From NCBI GenBank assembly GCA_003231645.1, contig QIIW01000134.1, positions 28,313 through 92,312 on the forward strand: DNA of 64,000 bases. The letters run 5' to 3'. Position 1 is the stretch's first letter. The number at the start of each line of letters is the position of its first letter. Made by a program: the position numbers and the translations under genes. Positions 55,217 to 64,000 of this stretch are shown in pieces. The notes under the pieces are model-generated. The model had not been told where the DNA came from, ran no database searches, and saw nothing but the letters and a program-made list of their open reading frames with translations. The DNA comes from Acidimicrobiia bacterium. Lineage in GTDB: Bacteria > Actinomycetota > Acidimicrobiia > Acidimicrobiales > Aldehydirespiratoraceae.

Positions 55217-57664
55217 ATGGACACACTGCAACTCGATCTCGATGTGGTTCTGCCCCACGCCCATGACGCACGCGACCGTTGCGTGGAGGACCTGGTGACG
55301 GTGTTGGGTCGGCTCGACGGCATCGATTCGGTTCATGTCATCGACTCCGAGAGCAACGGTGCGGCGAGAGTGTGCCTGCACCTGCAATCAGGTGCAGTGT
55401 CGATCACTCGTCTCGAGGACCGGGTCCGGGCGGCCGGCGCCGAGATCGAGACCAGGTACGGCCATTTCCTCCTGGAGGCTGCACCGGCCGGCCACGGCAC
55501 CCGGGCGTTGGCCCTCAGCGAGAGGCTCCGCAACCTCGAGGGGGTGTTCGACGGTGCGGTCTCGATCGAGGGCATCGTGCGAGTCGAGTACGACCGCGAC
55601 GCCACGACCGAGGGCCGAATTCTCGAACAACTCGTCGGAATCGGGATCAGGCCGGTCCGCGGTCGTGAGGCGGTGGTCGGGGTCGAACCCCCGGGCCCGG
55701 ACCGGTTGGGTGGAGCCGAGCCCGAGACCGGCCGTGATCATGGCCATGGCGCCAGCCGGATCGAGCTGAGTGCCGCCATCGTGTCGCTCCTCATCTATCT
55801 GGTGGCCCGGTCACTCGACTGGTTCACCAACATAAGCGGTCCGGTCACCGCGCTGTATGTCGTCGCGGTGGTGCTGACCGGCGTGTTCGTGGCCCGCGAC
55901 GCCGCGCTGTCGGTCAGGGCCCGGGTATTCGACATCGATCAACTCATGCTGATCGCGGCGGTGGGGGCGGCGTCCATCGGGCACTGGTCCGACTCGGCGC
56001 TGTTGCTGGTCTTGTTCTCGTTGGGTCACGCACTGGAGGGCTACGCCATGAACCGGGCCCGCGGCGCCATCGAGGCACTCGGCGAGCTGGCACCGGCCAC
56101 CGCCCGTCGCCGTGAAGACCCGACGACCGAGGTCCCGATCGCACAACTTGTCGTGGGTGACATCGTCGTGGTCCGCCCCAACGAGCGGCTCCCGGTCGAT
56201 GGTGTGATCGTCGTGGGTGAGACCTCGATCGACGAGTCGGCGGTCACCGGTGAGAGCGTTCCTGTCGACAAGTCGCCGATCGCCGACCCGACCACGGCAC
56301 TCGCGGGTATCGACACGATTCCCACCAAACACCGTGTATTCGCCGGAACCCTCAACGGCCCCAGCGCCATCGACGTGATGGTCCTACGAGTCGCGGCAGA
56401 TTCCACGATCGCCAGGGTCGTTCAGCTCATCGCCGAGGCCGAGACCCAGATATCGCCGACTCAGCGGTTCACGAATCGCATCGTCCGGGTGTTCGTACCG
56501 GCGGTGCTGGCCCTGGTCGTCGGACTGCTCATTCTTCCTCCCCTGCTCGGCGAGGCCTTCTCCGAATCCTTCGCCCGAGCCATGGCCGTGCTGGTGGCCG
56601 CGAGCCCGTGCGCGTTGGCGATAGCGACACCGAGTGCGGTGCTCGCCGCCATCGCCCGTGCCGCTCGGGCCGGGATCCTGGTCAAGGGGGGTGGTCCTCT
56701 CGAATCGTTGGGAAGCGTGTCGGCGATCGCCTTCGACAAGACCGGCACCCTCACCGAGGGAAATCCCGTCCTGACCGACGTGGTCCCGGTCGACGGGGTC
56801 GACGAAACCGAACTGCTGCGGGTCACCTTGGCGGTCGAACAGTCCAGCGACCATCCGATAGCGAGGGCCATCACCACGGGGATCGCATCCCGTCTCGAAG
56901 GTCGTCTGCTCGTCGATGCGGCCAACGTGACCGCCGTGAACGGCAAAGGTGTCACCGGTGACCTCGACGGGCAGCCGGTGATGATCGGCAACGCCGCCCT
57001 CTACGAGGGCATCGACCTCCCCGACGCCATCCTGCGACGGGAGGAGGTCCTGGAGGGTCGGGGGCGCACCACCATGATCGTGCGACACGGCGAACGTTTC
57101 CTCGGCGTGCTCGGCGTCATGGACACCCCCCGGGAGGAAGCCGGGCCGGCCATCGACAAGCTGCGTGAACTCGGTATCGACACGATCGTCATGCTCTCGG
57201 GCGACAATCAGCGTGTCGCCACCGCCGTGGGTCGACAGGTCGGTATCTCCGACGCCCGCGGCGGGCTGCTACCTGTGGACAAGGTCGACGCTGTCAACGG
57301 GCTCGCCGACCAGGGCGGTGTCGCCATGATCGGCGATGGTGTCAACGACGCACCTGCGCTCGCCGCCGCCAATGTCGGCATCGCCATGGGGGCGGCCGGG
57401 AGCGATGTCGCCCTCGAGATCGCCGACATCGCACTCATGGCCGACCGTATCGACCGCCTCCCGGTCGCCGTCGGTCTGTCCCGGCGGGCCAGCCGCACCA
57501 TCAAACAGAACCTGTTTTTCAGCCTTGGTGTTGTCGCCGCCCTCATCCCGGCGACGATCCTGGGGATCGGTATCAGCATTGCGGTCATCGCCCACGAAGG
57601 CAGCACCCTGGTCGTCGTGGCCAACGCCCTCCTGCTGCTCAATTACAAGAGCGACGGGGAGTGA
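55217..57664 (+). CDS. heavy-metal (Cd/Zn-type) translocating P-type ATPase
   Basis: AASPCALAIATPSAVLAAIARAARAGILVKGGG; AFDKTGTLTEG; MIGDGVNDAPALAAANVGIAMG; His-containing N-terminal extension. Confidence 0.95.
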   Translation: MDTLQLDLDVVLPHAHDARDRCVEDLVTVLGRLDGIDSVHVIDSESNGAARVCLHLQSGAVSITRLEDRVRAAGAEIETRYGHFLLEAAPAGHGTRALALSERLRNLEGVFDGAVSIEGIVRVEYDRDATTEGRILEQLVGIGIRPVRGREAVVGVEPPGPDRLGGAEPETGRDHGHGASRIELSAAIVSLLIYLVARSLDWFTNISGPVTALYVVAVVLTGVFVARDAALSVRARVFDIDQLMLIAAVGAASIGHWSDSALLLVLFSLGHALEGYAMNRARGAIEALGELAPATARRREDPTTEVPIAQLVVGDIVVVRPNERLPVDGVIVVGETSIDESAVTGESVPVDKSPIADPTTALAGIDTIPTKHRVFAGTLNGPSAIDVMVLRVAADSTIARVVQLIAEAETQISPTQRFTNRIVRVFVPAVLALVVGLLILPPLLGEAFSESFARAMAVLVAASPCALAIATPSAVLAAIARAARAGILVKGGGPLESLGSVSAIAFDKTGTLTEGNPVLTDVVPVDGVDETELLRVTLAVEQSSDHPIARAITTGIASRLEGRLLVDAANVTAVNGKGVTGDLDGQPVMIGNAALYEGIDLPDAILRREEVLEGRGRTTMIVRHGERFLGVLGVMDTPREEAGPAIDKLRELGIDTIVMLSGDNQRVATAVGRQVGISDARGGLLPVDKVDAVNGLADQGGVAMIGDGVNDAPALAAANVGIAMGAAGSDVALEIADIALMADRIDRLPVAVGLSRRASRTIKQNLFFSLGVVAALIPATILGIGISIAVIAHEGSTLVVVANALLLLNYKSDGE

Positions 57665-58455
57665 CGACCACTCGATTTCGGGTTGCCGGAATGGACTGTG
57701 CCGCCGAGGAACAACTCGTCCGCATGCGACTCGACACTGTCGATGGCGTCGACACCGTTGCTGTCAGCCTGGCCGAACACACGGTCACCGTCGGCCACGA
57801 CACCGATCCCGAGGCCATCGAAGAGGCGCTGCGTTCCCTTCGTCTCGGCACCAGTCGACTCGACGACGGCACTACCGCCGGAGCGACAACCGGCACCGAT
57901 CACCGTTCGGAGCGACGCGCCCTGCTCATCGCGCTCGGCATCAACGCCCCGTTCCTCGTCGTGGAACTCACCGCCGGCCTCATCGCCAAGTCGATGGGGT
58001 TGCTCGCCGATTCCCTCGACATGGGCGCCGACGCTGCTGTCTATGCGCTCAGCCTCGCGGCTGTCGGCCGGCCGGTGCGTCGCAAGAAGCGGCTCGCCGC
58101 CACCAGCGGTTACGTCCAGCTCGGCGTGGCCGCCGCCGGCCTCGCCGAGGTCGTCCGACGTTTTGTCACGGGCAGCAGTGTCCCCGATGTCACGACCATG
58201 GTTGTGGTCTCGTTGCTGGCCTTCGTCGGGAACGCCGCCACTCTGCTCATCCTGCAGCGCGTCCGAACCGGCGACGCCCACATCCAGGCGAGTTGGATCT
58301 TCACCGCCAACGACATCAAGGTCAACGCCCTCGTCATTGTCGCCGCCATCGGCGTTGCCGTCACCGGCCGCCCGGCCCCCGATCTCATCGCCGGCGCCCT
58401 CATCTTCCTCGTGGTCGCCAACGGATCACGCCGCATCCTCCAGCTCAGCCGTTGA
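57661..58455 (+). CDS. HMA-CDF cation transporter
   Basis: N-terminal HMA-like FRVAGMDCAAEEQLVRMRL; CDF membrane domain AKSMGLLADSLDMGADAAVYALSL; GTG start overlaps ATPase stop. Confidence 0.82.
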   Translation: MTTTRFRVAGMDCAAEEQLVRMRLDTVDGVDTVAVSLAEHTVTVGHDTDPEAIEEALRSLRLGTSRLDDGTTAGATTGTDHRSERRALLIALGINAPFLVVELTAGLIAKSMGLLADSLDMGADAAVYALSLAAVGRPVRRKKRLAATSGYVQLGVAAAGLAEVVRRFVTGSSVPDVTTMVVVSLLAFVGNAATLLILQRVRTGDAHIQASWIFTANDIKVNALVIVAAIGVAVTGRPAPDLIAGALIFLVVANGSRRILQLSR

Positions 58456-58503
58456 TCCGGCCTTTCGGGGGAAGAGAATCGTCGAGCCGCCTAGCATCGG
58501 GCG

Positions 58504-59190
58504 ATGGCCACCCGCTACTTCACACCCGAACTCTTCGGTTTCATGCGCGAACTGGCGGCCAACAACGACCGTGGCTGGTTCAAGGCCCACCAGGACGACT
58601 ACGAACGTCTGGTGCGCGAACCGGCGCTCGACTTCATCACCGACATGGGCGACCGGCTCGCGACGGTGTCGCCCCACTTCGTTACTGATTCCCGCAAGGT
58701 CGGGGGTTCGCTGTTTCGCATCCAACGCGACACGCGGTTCTCCAAGGACAAGACGCCCTACAAGGAGAACACCGGCGTGCATTTCCGTCACGAGGCGGCC
58801 GGGGATGCTCACGCCCCCGGCTTCTACCTGCACCTCCAGCCCGGCGGCTGCTTCATGGGTGCCGGTCTGTGGCACCCCGAGACCCGGGTGGCCTATGAGA
58901 TTCGCGAGCGGATCGACGACGATCGGGCGGGTTGGCGCAAGGCCACAGCCTCGAAGAAGTTCGCGGCGACCTTCGCGCTTGTCGGCGACTCGCTGGTGCG
59001 CCCACCCCGCGGTTACGACACCGACCATCCCCTGATCGTCGATCTGAAACGCAAGGACTTCATTGCCTCGACCCCGCTCACCCAGCGCCAGATCACCAGC
59101 GGGAACTTCGCCGACGAGTTCCTCACTCTCTGTCGAACCTCGGCTCCACTGATGCGATTCCTGTGTGGCGCGGTGGGCGTGCCGTTCTGA
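58504..59190 (+). CDS. DUF2461/TIGR02453 family protein
   Basis: YFTPELFGFMRELAANNDRGWFKAHQDDYERLVREPALDFI; FRIQRDTRFSKDKTPYKENTGVHFRH. Confidence 0.88.
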   Translation: MATRYFTPELFGFMRELAANNDRGWFKAHQDDYERLVREPALDFITDMGDRLATVSPHFVTDSRKVGGSLFRIQRDTRFSKDKTPYKENTGVHFRHEAAGDAHAPGFYLHLQPGGCFMGAGLWHPETRVAYEIRERIDDDRAGWRKATASKKFAATFALVGDSLVRPPRGYDTDHPLIVDLKRKDFIASTPLTQRQITSGNFADEFLTLCRTSAPLMRFLCGAVGVPF

Positions 59191-59195
59191 GCCGG

Positions 59196-60044
59196 TTACC
59201 GGGGTTCTTCGTCCTCGGATTTCTCACCCACACTGAGTTCGGGTTCGATGATCGGTGTTTCCCCGGTGATGTCCTCGCCGCAGCATTTCTCGAGTTCCTG
59301 TTGCTCGAGGTACTGCTCGGTGAAGTCGACCTGGGCGGTCAGCCGATCGAGTTCACCCTCGCTGCCCCGCTGTCGCCGGCCCACCCGGTCAATGGCGTCA
59401 CTGGTTCCGTAGAGGACCACGACATCGCCCTCGTGCAGCGAAGCGGTGCCCTTCGGCGCACCGACCCAGCGCTCGTCGGTCCGGTCGATGCCGAGGACGA
59501 CGACACCCTCCTCGGGCAGGTCGAGATCCCGCAGGGGCACGCTGCACAACCATGACTCGGCCTCGATCGACACTTCGGCCACCACCCAGTCGTCGGTGAG
59601 CCGCAGCAGCCCGATGTAGTCGCGGGCGTCGAGATGGGTGAATCGCTTGAGAAGAGTTTCGATGAGGCGACTGAGCCATCGGTCGGCAACCTTTCTCGTG
59701 GAGAAGATCCACACGAGTGTCAGCCCGCCGGCGAGAAGCCCCATTCGTTGCAGGGCCAGCCCGGAGTTGTTGACATTGTTGAACGACAGCACGAGAGATA
59801 CGAGCACCGTGAACAGGCCGGCGTTGCCGAGCAGGCCGAGGGTCATGATGATGCGTCGCCGGAGAGGGTCGTTGACCACGAGTTCCGACTCGCTGGTGGT
59901 GAACCCCACGCCGTAGAACGCCGAACGGGCCTGGAACTCGGCGACATCGCGCGACAGCCCGGTGAGGATGAGCATCGTGGCGGCGACCCGGGTGACGAGC
60001 AGCGAGGCTATGACGACGATGAAGAGACTGACGAGACCGATCAT
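59196..60044 (-). CDS. membrane protein with C-terminal TrkA-C-like domain
   Basis: TM N-terminus; WLCSVPLRDLDLPEEGVVVLGIDRTDERWVGAPKGTASLHEGDVVVLYG (RCK/TrkA-C-like). Confidence 0.75.
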   Translation of the reverse strand: MIGLVSLFIVVIASLLVTRVAATMLILTGLSRDVAEFQARSAFYGVGFTTSESELVVNDPLRRRIIMTLGLLGNAGLFTVLVSLVLSFNNVNNSGLALQRMGLLAGGLTLVWIFSTRKVADRWLSRLIETLLKRFTHLDARDYIGLLRLTDDWVVAEVSIEAESWLCSVPLRDLDLPEEGVVVLGIDRTDERWVGAPKGTASLHEGDVVVLYGTSDAIDRVGRRQRGSEGELDRLTAQVDFTEQYLEQQELEKCCGEDITGETPIIEPELSVGEKSEDEEPR

Positions 60045-60096
60045 GGCGGACTTCCGGGCGCGTTGAGGCTGGCTTGGCTACGCCACGCACGCCCGA

Positions 60097-61179
60097 TCAG
60101 CGCGACACGTCGATGGTACGGCGGCCGAGCAGATTCAGGCGGGTGGTCCGGATGGTTTTCGGCTCCACGATCCGTCCGTCGGGTCGCCGGAACCGCAAGG
60201 CATCCTCCGGGCACTGCACGACGCAGGCACCGCACCGGATGCACGACGCCTGATCGACGATCTCGACCTTGCGTATCGGACCATTCATGCGCAGCACACC
60301 GCGGGGACACACCGACACGCAGTCGGCGGCTCCCCGGCAGGCCTCGACCAGCAGTTCGATCTCGAAGCGATCGTGGGCCATGGCGCTCGGATACCACGGG
60401 GTCGTACCGGGTAGGTCGACCGAGAGCAGCGCCGACGTGGCGAGGGCGGCCACGGCCAGCATCGCGGTGTCGACGACGCCGACGGTCGTGGCGGCCGACA
60501 TGGCGGCGTAGGCGGCACCGAATCCCGCGACGGCGAGCACTCCGAGGGTCACGAAGCGGCCACGATCGACGATCGGTGTCCGACCCACGAGAACGAACGC
60601 CACCGCGGTCACTGCGGTCATGGTCGCGGCGACGGCAACGGCGAGGGTCACTCCACCGACGGCGAACGCGATCGCACCACCGATCACGGCCATCGGCCAC
60701 GCCCACACGGTGGCCATCTCGGCCCGGTCGCGCCATCCGAAGCGGACCAGGCGGTCGATGGCGGGCACGCGTCCCTCCCGATCGAGCACATCGGGCAGGT
60801 CCTCGAGGTGGGCCGGTCCCCAGCGGGGGTCCCATCCGGTGGCGTCGGCGATGTGGCGTCGTTCGATTCCTGTGGCCGCCAACTGCGGCAGCATCAGGCG
60901 GCGGTGTTCAACCAGTTCGTCGATTCCCGACGTGCGGATGACACTGACCACATCATGGTCGGTGAGGTGCCCGCCGCCGGCCGCGCACCAGACGTTGATC
61001 CCGCGGCTGTCGGCCACGAGAAGGTGGACGTCGCGGCCGCGCAGCACCCGTTTCATCCGCCGCACGGTGACGGTGTAGTTGCCGGTGACGAGAACCGGCG
61101 AGTCGCGGCCGGGTGATCCGATCTCGATCAGCCCGGTGGCCAGGCGGTGGGGAAACACCCGCAGCAGCAGGTCACGCAT
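60097..61179 (-). CDS. HgcAB-like fusion: corrinoid cap-helix domain + TM region + ferredoxin
   Basis: DSPVLVTGNYTVTVRRMKRVLRGRDVHLLVADSRGINVWCAAGGGHLTDHDVVSVIRTSGIDELVEHRRLMLPQLAATGI...GWDPRWGPAHLEDLP; TM segments; CRGAADCVSVCPRGVL and CIRCGACVVQCPEDAL. Confidence 0.85.
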   Translation of the reverse strand: MRDLLLRVFPHRLATGLIEIGSPGRDSPVLVTGNYTVTVRRMKRVLRGRDVHLLVADSRGINVWCAAGGGHLTDHDVVSVIRTSGIDELVEHRRLMLPQLAATGIERRHIADATGWDPRWGPAHLEDLPDVLDREGRVPAIDRLVRFGWRDRAEMATVWAWPMAVIGGAIAFAVGGVTLAVAVAATMTAVTAVAFVLVGRTPIVDRGRFVTLGVLAVAGFGAAYAAMSAATTVGVVDTAMLAVAALATSALLSVDLPGTTPWYPSAMAHDRFEIELLVEACRGAADCVSVCPRGVLRMNGPIRKVEIVDQASCIRCGACVVQCPEDALRFRRPDGRIVEPKTIRTTRLNLLGRRTIDVSR

Positions 61180-61918
61180 CGGTCGCCTCCGCGGGCTCCT
61201 GATCCCCGCTGGGACGCCGGGCCGTCACCATTATCAGATGGCCCCCGAATCGGTTGATGGTCTCGACGTGCTCAAAGCCGGCCGATGAGACGAGTCCGGT
61301 GAGATCGTCCAGCGCCCGGGTGGTCGTCTGGGTGAGGATCCAGGTGGCCGCCACGGCGGGCAGCCGCCGCAGGCGGTGGGCCATGCGGCGGGGCCGATTG
61401 GCCGGCACGACCTCGTCGACCACCACGAGCCGGCCGCCCGGTTTCAGCAGTCTGAACGCGGCCTTCAGCGCGTACCGTCCCTCGTCGGGCGACATCTCAC
61501 TGAGCGCCAGGCACGACACGACCGAGTCGAATTCGCCCGGTTCGAACTCGTCGTCGAGTTCGGTCGCCCCGATCTGTACGAACCGGAGCGAGCCCATGAT
61601 CGGTTCGGGCTTCTGACGGGCCACCTCGAGCATCCCGGCGTCGATGTCGATGCCGACCACGTCGGCGCCGCGTCTGGCGCAGGCGACCGACACGTTGCCG
61701 GTACCGCACCCGATGTCGAGCACTCGTGCCCCCGGACGGGCGGTGAGATCGGCGATCGACGCGTAGGCCGAGTCGATCCAGCCCCGACCGAGCATGCGGA
61801 TCCCCCGGTCGTAACGCTCGGGGGACGACTCGAGGATCTTCATCAATACGTAGCTGCTCATCGTCGGCTCGTTCGGCGGGATCTCGACGCCGGCGTCCGT
61901 CGGCGCGTCGTCCGTCAT
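61172..61918 (-). CDS. class I SAM methyltransferase, CpaM-like (corrinoid protein-associated)
   Basis: MSSYVLMKILESSPERYDRGIRMLGRGWIDSAYASI; VLDIGCGTGNVSVACARRGADVVGIDID; stop overlaps HgcAB-like start by 8 bp. Confidence 0.75.
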   Translation of the reverse strand: MTDDAPTDAGVEIPPNEPTMSSYVLMKILESSPERYDRGIRMLGRGWIDSAYASIADLTARPGARVLDIGCGTGNVSVACARRGADVVGIDIDAGMLEVARQKPEPIMGSLRFVQIGATELDDEFEPGEFDSVVSCLALSEMSPDEGRYALKAAFRLLKPGGRLVVVDEVVPANRPRRMAHRLRRLPAVAATWILTQTTTRALDDLTGLVSSAGFEHVETINRFGGHLIMVTARRPSGDQEPAEATDA

Positions 61919-61940
61919 AGCACGCGGCTACGGTTCTGAC

Positions 61941-62327
61941 ATGCACGAACCCGTGATCCCGCCGTCACAACAGGTTGCCTACGACCGGTTCCATTTCTCG
62001 GCCGGGGCGCGCACCGGCGATCTGCTCTCGTGCTCGGGGCAGATCGGGGTCGATTCGCGCGGCGCGGCGATAGCCGACCCCGAGCAGCAGTTCACAGCGG
62101 CCTTCGAGGGTGTGGCCGAAGTCCTGGACGAAGCCGGGGCGTCGTGGGCCGACGTCTTCGAGATGACCACGTTCCACGTCGACATGCACGACCACCTGAC
62201 CACGTTCATCACGGTGCGCGACCGTTTCGTGGGCGAACCCTGGCCGGCGTGGACCGCGATCGGCTGTGTCGAACTGGCGGTACCCGGCGCGCTGGTCGAG
62301 GTGAGGGTGCAGGCCCGGCTCAGCTGA
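61941..62327 (+). CDS. RidA family protein
   Basis: DLLSCSGQIGVDSRGAAIADPEQQFTAAFEGVAEVLDEAGASWADVFEMTTFHVD; C-terminal VEVRVQARLS. Confidence 0.85.
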   Translation: MHEPVIPPSQQVAYDRFHFSAGARTGDLLSCSGQIGVDSRGAAIADPEQQFTAAFEGVAEVLDEAGASWADVFEMTTFHVDMHDHLTTFITVRDRFVGEPWPAWTAIGCVELAVPGALVEVRVQARLS

Positions 62328-63696
62328 GCGGTTCGAGCTTCATGGTGAAGTGGCGAAGCCAAGGGGCCTGCTCCACTATCCGATAGCCCGGTATGTCGGC
62401 GGCCCTCTGGGCCACGGCGATCACCACTTCGGCCACGTAGTCGATGTGGCTCTGGGTGTACATGCGGCGGGGGATGGCGAGCCTCACCAGTTCCATGGCG
62501 GCGGGCAGGTCGGGGCCGTCGTCGCGGGGCGTGCCGAACATGAGCGTGCCGATCTCGACCCCTCTCACCCCGCCTTCGCGGTAGAGCTCGACCGCCAGCG
62601 CCTGGGCCGGGTACTCATGGGGCGCGATGTGGGGAAGCAGGGCCTTGGCGTCAAGGTACACGGCATGTCCACCGGTCGGTTGCACGATCGGCACCCCGGC
62701 GGCGAGGACCTTCTCGCCGAGATACTCAACCGACCGGATCCGGTATTGCAGGTAGTTCTCGTCGAGCACCTCGACCAGACCCTGGGCCACGGCCTCGAGG
62801 TCGTAGCCGGCAAGACCACCGTAGGTCGGGAAGCCCTCGGTGAGGATCAGGAGGTTGCGGCACTGAGCGGCGATCTCGGGGTCGTTGACGGCGAGGAAAC
62901 CACCAATGTTGGCGAGGCCGTCCTTCTTGGCCGACATGGTGCATCCGTCGGCGAGCGAGAACATCTCCTGGGCGATCTCCTTTGGGGTCCGGTCGGCGTA
63001 ACCCTCCTCGCGGGTCTTGATGAACCAGGCATTCTCGGCGAACCGGCAGGCATCGAGAAAGAACGGCACGTCGAACTCGTCACACAACGCCCGGATGCCC
63101 CTGAGGTTGGCCATCGAAACCGGCTGGCCACCGCCGGAGTTGTTGGTGACCGTGCACATCACGAACGGCACGTGGTGCGAGCCGTCCGAGAGCGTCGCCC
63201 GCAGCGCATCGAGGTCGATATCGCCCTTGAACGGGGCGATGAGTGACGGATCGAGACCCTCGGGACGCACCACGTCGCGCGCCTCGGCCCCCTGGTATTC
63301 GATGTTGGCCCGGGTGGTGTCGAAGTGGGTGTTGCTGGGGATCACGTCGCCCTCGCCGGCCATCACCGTGAACAGGATCTTCTCGGCGGCACGGCCCTGA
63401 TGGGTGGGGATGATCTCGGAGAAACCGGTGAGATCACGCACGACCCCGTCGAATCTGAAAAACGAACGGCTCCCGGCGTAGGACTCGTCACCGAGCATCA
63501 TCCCGGCCCACTGCCGGGTCGACATGGCACCGGTGCCCGAATCGGTGAGCAGGTCGATGATCACCTCGTCGGCATGGAGCCCGAACAGGTTGTAGTGGGC
63601 CCGCCGCAGAGCGTTCTCCCGCTGGTCGCGACCGGGCATGGCAATGGCCTCGACGGTGTGAACACGAAACGGTTCGATGATGACGTGCTGCGGCAT
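62320..63696 (-). CDS. tnaA: tryptophanase (beta-eliminating lyase)
   Basis: IDLLTDSGTGAMSTRQWAGMMLGDESYAGSRSFF; IPTHQGRAAEKI; DGCTMSAKKDGLANIGGFL; GFPTYGGLAGYDLEAVAQGL; VEIGTLMFG. Confidence 0.88.
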   Translation of the reverse strand: MPQHVIIEPFRVHTVEAIAMPGRDQRENALRRAHYNLFGLHADEVIIDLLTDSGTGAMSTRQWAGMMLGDESYAGSRSFFRFDGVVRDLTGFSEIIPTHQGRAAEKILFTVMAGEGDVIPSNTHFDTTRANIEYQGAEARDVVRPEGLDPSLIAPFKGDIDLDALRATLSDGSHHVPFVMCTVTNNSGGGQPVSMANLRGIRALCDEFDVPFFLDACRFAENAWFIKTREEGYADRTPKEIAQEMFSLADGCTMSAKKDGLANIGGFLAVNDPEIAAQCRNLLILTEGFPTYGGLAGYDLEAVAQGLVEVLDENYLQYRIRSVEYLGEKVLAAGVPIVQPTGGHAVYLDAKALLPHIAPHEYPAQALAVELYREGGVRGVEIGTLMFGTPRDDGPDLPAAMELVRLAIPRRMYTQSHIDYVAEVVIAVAQRAADIPGYRIVEQAPWLRHFTMKLEPLS

Positions 63697-64000
63697 GGCG
63701 TGGGCTCCCTGGATCTTGTCCACGCCAGTGTGGCCCCTCCCCGGCCGTTGCGTCACGCCGAACCGGCTCGGCCGGCAAGGAGTGTCTGGTGGTGCGTGGA
63801 TAGCACAGGCTTGCCAGAGGCGCTTCGAGGAACTGACGGAATCATCAGGGTTCGGCGCCTGCAACATCGGATGGGGCCGTCTTGTTGCCGGTGGGGGTGT
63901 GCCGGCGGCCAACTCTCGCGGCGGTGGTGATCTGCGAGTTGTAGATCGCGATGGCGATGTTGACCTCGACTCGCGGTGGGGCGTTCGCAGAGCTTGTCGT

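Noticed and set aside
60097-61179. Calling the HgcAB-like gene a confirmed mercury methylation gene
   Set aside because: Cap-helix motif deviates (GG rather than GK), the two parts are fused and one ferredoxin Cys is missing; function must be tested.

Overview
High-GC, densely coded actinobacterial-type chromosome segment, probably Acidimicrobiia-like (taxonomy is inference only). No rRNA, tRNA, CRISPR, prophage or transposase was recognised. Most of the window is housekeeping: tsaB-rimI-tsaD, CIRCE-groES-groEL, guaB3-guaA, a Pho regulatory operon, pcrA, sucCD, purH, metF, icd, helD-like, lhr, guaB, an FtsX-type ABC transporter, a class III cyclase/NTPase, lhgO, a metal-efflux operon and tnaA. 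Strongest unusual signals: (1) a radical SAM gene at 52447 that the ORF track stops at TGA 53884-53886, but which reads on in frame as ...EPWFC-U-AEPTESQFGSQHTGE* with a SECIS-like hairpin 12 nt after the TGA, so it is a probable selenoprotein of the CUAEP-tail type; (2) a single minus-strand ORF (60097-61179) joining an HgcA-like corrinoid cap-helix domain (NVWCAAGG), a transmembrane region and an HgcB-like ferredoxin, translationally coupled to a CpaM-like methyltransferase; (3) one ORF (13795-15246) fusing PhoU to a PhoR-type histidine kinase, between pstB and an OmpR-type regulator, behind an 11-bp-register PHO box; (4) at least two frameshifted genes (a GAF/degenerate GGDEF gene before groES, and a small exported protein gene at 19001-19506). 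No database search was possible; start codons were chosen by overlap, RBS or homology judgement.
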